Positions 1-6,630 of a DNA stretch of 6,630 bases are shown here, one piece after another. Origin of the DNA: Planctomycetota bacterium (lineage in GTDB: Bacteria; Planctomycetota; Phycisphaerae; Sedimentisphaerales; Anaerobacaceae); contig JAGLTN010000098.1 in the NCBI GenBank assembly GCA_023135255.1, positions 1 to 6,630 on the forward strand. The letters run 5' to 3'. How positions within the stretch are numbered: position 1 is the stretch's first letter; each line of letters starts with the position of its first letter. The notes beneath the pieces are model-generated. The model saw only the letters and a list, made by a program, of their open reading frames with translations. It searched no databases and had not been told where the DNA came from. The translations under genes were made by a program, and so were the position numbers.

Positions 1-1
1 A

Positions 2-2110
2 TTTTACAAACCAGGCTGGACCGATTATCCGACAAGAGTTTATTACTTTACTCACGATGTCACCGACATGCTAAAAAAAGGCGACAATGCCATAGGAACT
101 CTTTTAGGCGACGGTTGGTATGCCGGGCATATCGGCTTTGGATTTAACCGTGAACAATACGGCAAAAATCCGAGGTATATCTGCCAGCTTGAGGTGACAT
201 ACACAGATGGAACATCAGAAAAAATCGTCAGTAACGGCTCATGGAAAGCAAACTATGGCCCAACTATCGAAGCTGACTGGATGATGGGCGAAACTTATGA
301 CGCAAACAAAGAATTGACCGGATGGGATAAACCAGGCTTTGAAGATTGCAAATGGGATAAGGTTGCAACACAGGAAAAAATCGAAACAAAAAACTTCCAG
401 GCATACCCAGGTGTACCGGTAAGGCTTACAGAGGAGATACCTACCAAAACGATCAAGGAACCCACCAAAGGAGCTTATGTATTTGACCTGGGGCAAAACT
501 TCGCCGGCCTTGCAAGATTAAAAATAAAAGGCAAAAAGGGACAAAAAGTTACTATGAAATTTGTTGAAGTGCTTAAGCCAGATGGCAATATCTACACGGA
601 CAACCTCAGAGCTGCCAGATGCACAGACACCTATATCTGCAAAGGCAAAGGTACTGAAATATGGCAGCCTATGTTTACTTCTCACGGCTTTAGATATGTT
701 GAAGTTACTGGCCTCGACTCCAAACCAGACCTTGATATGATTACAGGGTTGGTGATAAATTCTGATACCGCTGTTGCAGGCAGCTTTGAGTGCTCTGATT
801 CTATGGTTAACCAGCTTTATAGCAATATCCACTGGGGCCAGAGAAGTAACTTCATCGACATTCCAACAGATTGTCCGCAGCGTGATGAAAGGCTCGGCTG
901 GACTGGTGACGCTCAGATATTTGTAAGAACAGCGACGTATAATATGGATACATCCGAGTTCTTCACTAAATGGTTGGTTGACCTCGATGACGCACAAGGC
1001 GCCGAGGGTGATTTCCCGGATGTTGCACCGAGAAAATGTGCGATGGGCGGCGGAACTGCTGCGTGGGGCGATGCTGGTGTTATCTGCCCGTGGACAGTTC
1101 ATCATGTATATGGCGACGACAGACTCGTGATAAGGCATTTCGAATCGATGAAAAAGTGGATTACGTATTGCGAGAAAAACAGCAAAAACCTGCTCAGGCC
1201 AAACAAAGGTTATGGCGACTGGGTTTCAATTGCATCCAATACGCCTAAAGATGTCATCGGTACTGCCTATTTCGCTTACAGCACGAAACTGCTCAGCAAA
1301 ATGGCATACAACGTCGGATTCCTTGAAGACGGAGAAAAGTATGAAAAGCTATTTTACAAAATCAAAAAAGCATTCAATGATGCGTATGTAAAAGAAGACG
1401 GAACTATCAAGGGTAATACTCAGACCTGTTATGCGATGGCACTGGCATTCGATCTGCTCAGCGACCAAGACAGGGTAAAAGCAGGCCGGCATCTATACGA
1501 AAGAGTAAAAGCCAAAAACTGGCATCTTTCAACCGGATTCGTCGGACTCAGCTATCTGCTGCCGACTTTAACAGACACCGGCAATTTAGACATAGCGTAT
1601 AAACTCCTGCTCAATGACACCTTCCCAAGCTGGGGCTACAGCATCAAAAACGGAGCAACCACAATATGGGAACGCTGGGACGGCTGGACCAAAGAAAAAG
1701 GATTCCAGACGCCTGGCATGAACTCATTCAACCATTACGCTTTCGGCTCTGTCGGAAGATGGATGATGGGCACTGTTGCGGGAATTGACACCATTGGCAA
1801 TGGATTTAAAAAGATTATCATCAAGCCTCAACCGAGTGGCGGCCTCACCTATGCAAAAGCAAGCTATGACTCCGTCAATGGTTTAATAAAATCAGGCTGG
1901 AAGATTAAAAATGGTAAATTCGAACTTAATATTACTATTCCAGCTAACACAACAGCTATGGTTTATGTGCCGACTGCAAAGATTGAAAAAGAAGTTGACA
2001 TCGAAAAGATGTACAGCGACAAAGAGTTTGTGAAATTCGTCAGAATCGAAGATGGCTTTGCTGTCTTTGAAGTAGGCTCTGGAAAATACCGGTTCCAGTC
2101 TGAAATTTAG
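2..2110 (+). CDS. Alpha-L-rhamnosidase, glycoside hydrolase family 78 (5'-partial)
   Basis: This enzyme hydrolyses terminal alpha-L-rhamnose from rhamnosylated glycans or glycosides by the inverting mechanism of GH78. The reading frame is open from the first bases of the window. The 22 residues before the first visible ATG (nt 68) already match the family's N-terminal carbohydrate-binding domain ('PGWTDYPTRV', then 'LLGDGWYAG'), so the true start lies upstream and ATG 68 is internal. The visible part is 702 residues; full GH78 enzymes are usually about 850-1100. The order is the N-terminal beta domain, a beta-sandwich linker ('YVFDLGQNFAGLARLKIKG', nt 476-532), the (alpha/alpha)6 catalytic barrel, and a C-terminal beta domain. 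The catalytic signature 'DCPQRDERLGWTGD' is intact. Its Glu at nt 887-889 is the expected general acid and its Asp at nt 908-910 a substrate contact. 'TTIWERWDG' carries the expected general base, Glu at nt 1670-1672. Any signal peptide would be outside the window. No sugar transporter or regulator is visible nearby. The family call is very secure; the exact substrate is unknown. Confidence 0.95.
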   Translation, partial: FYKPGWTDYPTRVYYFTHDVTDMLKKGDNAIGTLLGDGWYAGHIGFGFNREQYGKNPRYICQLEVTYTDGTSEKIVSNGSWKANYGPTIEADWMMGETYDANKELTGWDKPGFEDCKWDKVATQEKIETKNFQAYPGVPVRLTEEIPTKTIKEPTKGAYVFDLGQNFAGLARLKIKGKKGQKVTMKFVEVLKPDGNIYTDNLRAARCTDTYICKGKGTEIWQPMFTSHGFRYVEVTGLDSKPDLDMITGLVINSDTAVAGSFECSDSMVNQLYSNIHWGQRSNFIDIPTDCPQRDERLGWTGDAQIFVRTATYNMDTSEFFTKWLVDLDDAQGAEGDFPDVAPRKCAMGGGTAAWGDAGVICPWTVHHVYGDDRLVIRHFESMKKWITYCEKNSKNLLRPNKGYGDWVSIASNTPKDVIGTAYFAYSTKLLSKMAYNVGFLEDGEKYEKLFYKIKKAFNDAYVKEDGTIKGNTQTCYAMALAFDLLSDQDRVKAGRHLYERVKAKNWHLSTGFVGLSYLLPTLTDTGNLDIAYKLLLNDTFPSWGYSIKNGATTIWERWDGWTKEKGFQTPGMNSFNHYAFGSVGRWMMGTVAGIDTIGNGFKKIIIKPQPSGGLTYAKASYDSVNGLIKSGWKIKNGKFELNITIPANTTAMVYVPTAKIEKEVDIEKMYSDKEFVKFVRIEDGFAVFEVGSGKYRFQSEI

Positions 2111-2131
2111 CCGTTAAAATACCCTTTTCTG

Positions 2132-2171
2132 AGCCCTGATTTCGCAGCGATGCGAGATCGGGGCTTTTTTT
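2132..2171 (+). terminator. Strong Rho-independent terminator after the rhamnosidase gene
   Basis: Arms 2132-2146 and 2151-2165 pair over 15 uninterrupted base pairs, including two T-G wobbles (2137/2160 and 2141/2156). They are capped by a GCGA tetraloop (2147-2150), which fits the stable GNRA class. A run of seven T (2165-2171) follows directly. The hairpin starts 21 nt after the rhamnosidase stop codon, so it should end that transcript and insulate gyrA from it. There is no A-run on the upstream side, so it probably acts only in the + direction. Confidence 0.93.
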
Positions 2172-2206
2172 GTGATTTTCGCTTCAAATAGCAATAAAAC
2201 TGCGAC

Positions 2207-2226
2207 ATTTAGGCGATATTTAGGCG
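2207..2226 (+). repeat. Tandem 9-bp direct repeat ATTTAGGCG upstream of the gyrA promoter
   Basis: ATTTAGGCG occurs at 2207-2215 and again at 2218-2226, so the copies are 11 bp apart, about one helical turn, and on the same DNA face. The second copy ends 9 bp before the -35 box. This position suits an activator or upstream-binding site. A chance duplication in a short AT-rich spacer is also possible. The repeat is seen directly; regulatory function is inference. Confidence 0.4.
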
Positions 2227-2235
2227 TTCTATAGC

Positions 2236-2264
2236 TTGACTTTACCCTGATTCTCAAATACAAT
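2236..2264 (+). promoter_or_regulatory. Sigma70-type promoter for gyrA-holA
   Basis: A -35 box TTGACT (2236-2241) and a -10 box TACAAT (2259-2264) are separated by exactly 17 bp. Each box matches consensus at five of six positions. Transcription would begin near 2270-2272, giving a leader of about 55 nt. The promoter lies after the rhamnosidase terminator and before gyrA, where one is needed. Sigma70-like consensus is assumed to apply to this organism. Confidence 0.75.
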
Positions 2265-2281
2265 ACTGCGTTGTAATTGTA
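2259..2281. repeat. Inverted repeat over the gyrA -10 box and start site
   Basis: TACAAT (2259-2264) is the exact reverse complement of ATTGTA (2276-2281). An additional TTGTA copy at 2271-2275 also pairs with TACAA of the left arm. The left arm is the -10 box itself and the other copies cover the predicted start of transcription, the usual place for a repressor operator. The arms are short and AT-rich, so chance is a real alternative. Confidence 0.3.
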
Positions 2282-2307
2282 CTCTTTTTTTACACCCGCT
2301 TTACATT

Positions 2308-2312
2308 AAGGA
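2308..2312 (+). promoter_or_regulatory. Weak Shine-Dalgarno of gyrA
   Basis: AAGGA lies 13 nt before the ATG at 2326. That is longer than the typical 5-9 nt spacing, so initiation may be modest. No in-frame start codon lies closer to the motif, and the encoded N-terminus fits GyrA from 2326, which supports this start despite the spacing. Confidence 0.45.
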
Positions 2313-2325
2313 TAGTAAAAGTTTT

Positions 2326-4962
2326 ATGGAAGAAACCAATTTACCACAAGAACAATTCGAGGACAAAAGAATCCTCGATGAACTTAAAAATTCATATCTG
2401 AATTACGCTATGAGCGTCATTGTTGCTCGTGCTTTGCCGGATGTGCGTGATGGTCTCAAACCCTCGCAGAGAAGGATTCTGGTTGCGATGAACGACCTTA
2501 ACCTCGGCCCAAGAAGCAAGCACAGAAAATGCGCAAAGATCGTCGGTGACACAGGCGGTAACTATCATCCTCACGGCGACCAGGCAACTTACGGCACATT
2601 GGTCAGGCTTGGTCAGGAATGGAACATGAGATACACCCTGATTAATCCGCAGGGCAACTTCGGTTCAATTGACGCGGACCCGCCGGCAGCTATGCGATAC
2701 ACCGAGGCAAGGATGACTTCTCCTGCAACTGAATTGCTTGAGGACATAAAATGTGACACTGTTGATTTCATTCCCAACTATGATGAAACAAGGACGGAAC
2801 CAACTGTTCTGCCTGCAAAGTTCCCTAACCTTCTTGTCAACGGCTCAACCGGTATTGCCGTTGGTATGGCAACTAATCTGGCACCGCATAATGTATCCGA
2901 GGTCTGCGATGCTTTGCTTTTGGTAGTTAATGATCCGGATTGCGGGTTCAAAGAGATACTCGAAGTTTTACCTGGGCCTGACTTTCCTACAGGCGGTATT
3001 ATCTGCGGAAGAAAAGGTATTGTAGATGCCTACACTACGGGCAAAGGCCATATTAAACTTCGCGGAAAAACAACAGTTGAGACAAATAAAAAAGGCAGAG
3101 AAAGAATTATCCACACTGAAATACCGTATATGGTGATAAAAACCACCATCGTTTCAAAAATCGCAGACTGCGTACATGAGGGTATAATTCCTGAAATATC
3201 CGATGTGAGAGACGAATCTGACCGGCACGGTTTGAGAGTAGTTGTCGAGCTTAAAAGAGACGCTGAAAGTGAGATCGTATTAAATAAGCTTTACAAATAC
3301 ACCTTGCTGCAATCGACTTTTGCCATAAATAACATTGCGCTGGTTAATAAAAGACCTGAAGTTCTGAATATCAGGCAATTGCTTGACAGCTTCATTGACC
3401 ATCGGAAAATTGTTATCAGAAGAAGAAGCCGGTTTCTGCTCAAAAAATGTCAGAACCGTGCGCACATTCTTGAAGGTCTTATCCTGGCCGTCAGTGACAT
3501 TGATGAAATAATAGAGCTTATCAAAAAATCTCCTGATGCTCCAACCGCTAAGATAAATCTTATGCAGAAGCCTTTGAAGATCGTCGAGTCTGAAACGCTT
3601 AAAAAACTCCTGCCTGAATCTTTCTTCACACAGCGAGCCGGTGCTGATCAGTTTCTGACAGGACCACAGGCAGATGCAATATTGACTATGCAGCTGCAGA
3701 AACTTACTGGTCTGGAAATCGAAAAACTTGCAAAAGAATACGCTGAGCTTATGGAAAAGATCGAAGGATTTCAGGCAATACTTTCAAATAAAGAGGTGCT
3801 GCTTGATATTATTCGTGAAGACCTCTACGAAATAAAAGAAAAGTACAGCGATAAAAGAAGAACACAGATCATTGAGCAGATTGAAGATTTTGACATTGAA
3901 GACCTTATCGCTGATGAGGAAGTCGTTGTGACTTTAAGCCATGCAGGCTATGTAAAGCGCATGCCGACCGACACCTATAAAAAGCAAGCCAGAGGTGGAA
4001 GAGGTATTATCGGCTCAGATACAAGAGAAGGTGATTTCATAGAACATCTCTTCACCGCTTTTACGCACGATTATCTTCTGATCTTCACTAACCGAGGCAA
4101 ATGTCACTGGTTGAAAGTTTACAATGTACCAAGTTTGTCCAGGCAAAGCAAAGGCAGAAATATTGTTAACCTGCTTAGCCTTGGTAATGAGAAAGTCACA
4201 TCGGTTATAAACGTATCTGATCTGATTAACAAAACCGAAGAATCACCCAGACAGCTTGTAATGGCTACTAAGAACGGCGTTGTGAAAAAAACCAGCTTAA
4301 GTGCTTACAGCAATCCGAGAACTAACGGCGTTATCGCGATAAAACTTGATGAAGATGATGACCTTATCGGAGTAGCTTTGACTTGCGGATCAGATGAAAT
4401 AATGCTCGGCACAAGAGATGGTATGGCCATCAGGTTCGATGAAAAACAGGCTCGTTCGATGGGACGTGTCAGCAGAGGTGTAAGAGGTATTAAATTACGC
4501 AAAGGCGACGAAGTCGTCGACATGGTAATACCAACGCTGGATTCTTCACTGCTCACAGTCTGCGAAAAAGGTTATGGTAAGAGAACCGATCTCGATGATT
4601 ATCGAGTCCAGTCAAGAGGCGGACTAGGGCTGATAAATATTAAAACCACCAGAAGAAATGGAAAAGTTGTTGCGCTCAAGGCTGTACACGATGACGATGA
4701 ACTTATGCTGATAACAGCCAACGGCATCATCATAAGAACAGGGCTTGATCAACTCCGCTCTATCGGAAGAAATACTCAGGGCGTAAGGCTTATTAAGCTT
4801 AAAGCGGATGACTTGCTTGTCGCAGCTGAAAAAATAGCACCTGACGAAGAAATAGAAGAAAAACAAGCAGAGCCTGCACCTGAAAAACAAACCAAGGCTG
4901 AAGGTGAAACCAAAACCGAAGCAGAAAGTGATAACAATACAGAGCCTAAGCAGCAATCTTAA
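2326..4962 (+). CDS. gyrA: DNA gyrase subunit A
   Basis: GyrA is the DNA-breaking and DNA-wrapping subunit of gyrase (A2B2), which introduces negative supercoils using ATP hydrolysed by GyrB. The 878 residues match normal GyrA length. The winged-helix/tower region carries the catalytic Tyr125 in 'AAMRYTEARM' and the DNA-bending Ile177 in 'GSTGIAVGMATN'. A coiled-coil arm follows (about 370-500), then a beta-pinwheel C-terminal domain (about 515-836). Residues 554-560 read QARGGRG, a GyrA box (E. coli QRRGGKG), which separates gyrase from ParC. Residues 837-878 form a Glu/Lys/Thr-rich tail with 13 acidic and 5 Lys residues. The quinolone pocket is unusual: Gln86 and Gly90 occupy the positions of E. 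coli Ser83 and Asp87. gyrB is not adjacent. The gene has its own promoter and is followed 20 bp later by holA. Confidence 0.98.
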   Translation: MEETNLPQEQFEDKRILDELKNSYLNYAMSVIVARALPDVRDGLKPSQRRILVAMNDLNLGPRSKHRKCAKIVGDTGGNYHPHGDQATYGTLVRLGQEWNMRYTLINPQGNFGSIDADPPAAMRYTEARMTSPATELLEDIKCDTVDFIPNYDETRTEPTVLPAKFPNLLVNGSTGIAVGMATNLAPHNVSEVCDALLLVVNDPDCGFKEILEVLPGPDFPTGGIICGRKGIVDAYTTGKGHIKLRGKTTVETNKKGRERIIHTEIPYMVIKTTIVSKIADCVHEGIIPEISDVRDESDRHGLRVVVELKRDAESEIVLNKLYKYTLLQSTFAINNIALVNKRPEVLNIRQLLDSFIDHRKIVIRRRSRFLLKKCQNRAHILEGLILAVSDIDEIIELIKKSPDAPTAKINLMQKPLKIVESETLKKLLPESFFTQRAGADQFLTGPQADAILTMQLQKLTGLEIEKLAKEYAELMEKIEGFQAILSNKEVLLDIIREDLYEIKEKYSDKRRTQIIEQIEDFDIEDLIADEEVVVTLSHAGYVKRMPTDTYKKQARGGRGIIGSDTREGDFIEHLFTAFTHDYLLIFTNRGKCHWLKVYNVPSLSRQSKGRNIVNLLSLGNEKVTSVINVSDLINKTEESPRQLVMATKNGVVKKTSLSAYSNPRTNGVIAIKLDEDDDLIGVALTCGSDEIMLGTRDGMAIRFDEKQARSMGRVSRGVRGIKLRKGDEVVDMVIPTLDSSLLTVCEKGYGKRTDLDDYRVQSRGGLGLINIKTTRRNGKVVALKAVHDDDELMLITANGIIIRTGLDQLRSIGRNTQGVRLIKLKADDLLVAAEKIAPDEEIEEKQAEPAPEKQTKAEGETKTEAESDNNTEPKQQS

Positions 4963-4982
4963 CCGGGCAAAGCTTAAAAAAA

Positions 4983-5990
4983 ATGGCTGAGACTAATTTA
5001 AAAAAAGATTTTAAGCCAATATATGTAATTGCCGGCAAAGACCCTGCTATGGTAAATATGCAATGTGACAAGCTCCTGGATAGCTTGCTGTCGCACCAGG
5101 ACAGGTCTATGGCTTTATTTAATGCCGACCCGGAGAAGGTTACAACTTCGCAGATTTTTGATGAACTTAGAACACTTCCTTTTCTGGCAGACAAAAGGGT
5201 TATCCTGCTTAAAAATGCTGACAAATTTATTAACGCTGACAACAGGTCCTATTTCGAAAATTACTTCAAAAATCCGTGCAAAAGTTCTGTTTTAGTCCTG
5301 GCTGTGAGCAGTTGGCGAAGCAATACGAAGCTTGCTAAACAACTGATCAATGTTGGTGAGTTGATAAATGCTGAGCCGCCTAAACCATGGCATCTGCCCG
5401 CTGAAATGATTAAATACGCAAAGCAGACCTACAAGAAAACTCTCTCACTGCAATCCGCCCAATTACTTGTGGAACTGCTGGGCGATAATCTGCCGATCCT
5501 GCAAAATGAAGTTGATAAACTCTCTCTGCTGGTCGGTGATAATAATTCGATAACAAGTGAAAATATCGAATCACTGACCGGGCGCAACAGGGTATTCAAT
5601 GTCTTCGGCGTTATCGATGCCGCTCTTACAGGCCAAATCGACAAAGCCATCAGCCGACTGCGAAACATGTTCGCATCAGACAAATCCGCAGAGTTTACCG
5701 CAGTAGGCGCATTTGGATACCAGTTAAGCAAAATGTTCAAAGCAAAAGCAATGCTTCAGGACAACCAAAACCCCATGCAAATAGCAGCAAAGCTTAGAGT
5801 CTTCGGCAACAAGGAAAACTTCTTCAGAATCGTTGGCAAATTATCTCAAAAACAAATCGGAGACCTGATCCAGAGATTGGCTGTGACAGATTTTGAAATT
5901 AAAACAGGTCAAACTACTGCAAAAGTCGCTATTGAGAGACTGGTATTAAAGCTCTCATTCACACAGGCTAAAGTGTCCTCTGGGCGATAA
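4983..5990 (+). CDS. holA: DNA polymerase III subunit delta (clamp loader)
   Basis: HolA is the delta subunit of the replicative clamp loader; it binds and opens the beta sliding clamp so that it can be loaded on primed DNA. The 335 residues equal the family's usual length. The N-terminal domain opens with 'KPIYVIAGKD' (11-20). 'LPFLADKRV' (65-73) occupies the place of the clamp-contacting Leu-Phe element of E. coli delta. The AAA+-like second domain has 'LLGDNLPILQNEVDKLSLL' (about 165-183), the family's hallmark helix. A helical collar domain with 'FEIKTGQTTAKVAIERLVL' ends the protein. No Walker A motif is seen, as expected for delta. The gene follows gyrA by 20 bp without a terminator, so co-transcription is likely. 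No clear Shine-Dalgarno precedes the ATG, only GGGCAAAG and an A-run, so translation may depend on gyrA ribosomes. Its last 23 bp overlap the opposing TraB-family gene. Confidence 0.92.
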   Translation: MAETNLKKDFKPIYVIAGKDPAMVNMQCDKLLDSLLSHQDRSMALFNADPEKVTTSQIFDELRTLPFLADKRVILLKNADKFINADNRSYFENYFKNPCKSSVLVLAVSSWRSNTKLAKQLINVGELINAEPPKPWHLPAEMIKYAKQTYKKTLSLQSAQLLVELLGDNLPILQNEVDKLSLLVGDNNSITSENIESLTGRNRVFNVFGVIDAALTGQIDKAISRLRNMFASDKSAEFTAVGAFGYQLSKMFKAKAMLQDNQNPMQIAAKLRVFGNKENFFRIVGKLSQKQIGDLIQRLAVTDFEIKTGQTTAKVAIERLVLKLSFTQAKVSSGR

Positions 5991-6630
5991 GCCAGCCTGA
6001 AATAAACGTCCCGAACATGCTTCCAACATTAGCGAGCATAACTACAAGCAGAATTTTAGTGACTGAATTTTTCCAGAAACCTTTAACCGATCCAACTGCT
6101 TCGGAGAGATCCTCAAAGTCAGCAACTGTTGGTTTGTGGACCCAGGCTTGTACTAATCCCGCAACCCAACCAGCACCAACCATTGGGAGCAAAGATGTCA
6201 GAGGCGCGGCCACAAAAGAAGCAATTATTGTTAGCGGATGTGCCAGAGCAATGGCAGAACCCAAAGCCGCCAGAACACCATTAATAAGCACCCAAATCTT
6301 AATTGATTCAATCGAGTGCTGGGCCCCGCCTTTGTAAAAACCATAAACCAGCAATGCTATCACTGCTGCAGGTATGCCCCATTTTAAAAACTTAGGCCAA
6401 ATAGATGGCTTCGGCAATTCCATTAGGGGTTCAAGGTCGTTGTCTTTTTGAATATATTCTTTGATTCCAGTAACGTGCCCTGCTCCGACAACAGCGACAA
6501 CGGTAGAGCCTTTGGCTTCGCGAATCTTCTGAGCAAGAAATATGTCACGCTCGTCGATAAGTCTTTTTTTGATTTCGGGGAAAGATTCAGAGAATTCGGC
6601 CATGACACTGTCAAGCTGGTCCTGGCCTTT
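5968..6630 (-). CDS. TraB/PrgY (TIKI-superfamily) membrane protein, 5'-partial
   Basis: This is the C-terminal 220 residues of a TraB-family protein. The frame stays open to the window edge, and the ATG at 6603 is probably internal because the family has a larger N-terminal domain before this point. Residues below count from the first visible codon. 'LIDERDIFLAQKI' (24-36) and 'VVAVVGAGHVTGI' (44-56) are family hallmarks. GAGH (His codon 6475-6477) is the second GxxH motif of the TIKI/TraB fold; the first GxxH and the catalytic Glu region are outside the window. Hydrophobic segments lie at about 81-99, 110-128, 130-160 (one or two spans) and 193-216, matching the membrane-anchoring half of bacterial and archaeal TraB proteins. 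'AHPLTI', 'APLTSLLP' and 'KPTVADFEDL' are typical of that half. Enterococcal PrgY/TraB limits sex-pheromone activity and animal TIKI proteins are metalloproteases. The role in other bacteria is unknown, and no pheromone or conjugation gene is visible here. Confidence 0.88.
   Translation of the reverse strand, partial: KGQDQLDSVMAEFSESFPEIKKRLIDERDIFLAQKIREAKGSTVVAVVGAGHVTGIKEYIQKDNDLEPLMELPKPSIWPKFLKWGIPAAVIALLVYGFYKGGAQHSIESIKIWVLINGVLAALGSAIALAHPLTIIASFVAAPLTSLLPMVGAGWVAGLVQAWVHKPTVADFEDLSEAVGSVKGFWKNSVTKILLVVMLANVGSMFGTFISGWLIAQRTL

Noticed and set aside
518..1138. A 206-codon open frame on the - strand inside the rhamnosidase gene
   Set aside because: It lies entirely antisense to a gene with clear GH78 motifs, its translation shows no family resemblance, and it has no plausible ribosome binding context. 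It is a shadow frame.
2285..2291. T7 run in the gyrA leader as a transcription attenuator
   Set aside because: The only hairpin before it uses the -10 box as its left arm, which would not be in the transcript, and the stem is made almost entirely of A-T pairs.
2326..4962. ParC (topoisomerase IV subunit A) instead of GyrA
   Set aside because: The full six-bladed-length C-terminal domain and the QARGGRG GyrA box at residues 554-560 favour gyrase; ParC lacks this box or has a degenerate one.
5966..5996. A possible terminator hairpin (GGCT…AGCC) at the holA/TraB junction
   Set aside because: Only four base pairs with a loop above 20 nt and no T-run on either side, so it is not a credible intrinsic terminator.
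6017..6337. A 106-codon + strand open frame downstream of holA
   Set aside because: It is antisense to conserved TraB-family membrane segments and its product is low in recognisable structure; the - strand reading explains the region.

Overview
This window is a moderately AT-rich bacterial segment with four genes, the two outer ones cut by the window edges. GyrA gives the best taxonomic clue. Its text around 'LNLGPRSKHRKCAKI', 'DPPAAMRYTEARM' and 'VDFIPNYDE' reads like planctomycete GyrA as I remember it. An unclustered GH78 rhamnosidase beside housekeeping genes would suit a polysaccharide-degrading planctomycete (Phycisphaerae/Sedimentisphaerales-like). This assignment is an inference from memory, with moderate confidence.

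Layout: (1) 2-2110, + strand, an alpha-L-rhamnosidase of family GH78. It lacks its N-terminus, but the catalytic region and C-terminal domain are complete. (2) 2111-2325, an intergenic region with a very strong intrinsic terminator (2132-2171), a tandem 9-bp repeat (2207-2226), a near-consensus sigma70-type promoter (2236-2264) and a weak Shine-Dalgarno. (3) 2326-4962, + strand, gyrA, the DNA gyrase A subunit. (4) 4983-5990, + strand, holA, the delta subunit of the DNA polymerase III clamp loader, 20 bp behind gyrA and probably co-transcribed with it. (5) 5968-6630, - strand, the C-terminal part of a TraB/PrgY/TIKI-family membrane protein that converges on holA and overlaps its 3' end by 23 bp.

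Functionally, gyrA and holA form a small DNA-replication operon (supercoil management plus clamp loading). The terminator insulates it from the upstream carbohydrate-degradation gene. The TraB-family gene is unrelated by direction and probably by function.

I see no mobile element, CRISPR array, RNA gene or defence system, and no convincing new biological system. The points most worth a second look are the atypical quinolone-pocket residues in GyrA (Gln and Gly where E. coli has Ser83 and Asp87), the overlapping convergent gene tails, and the repeat/dyad pattern around the gyrA promoter.
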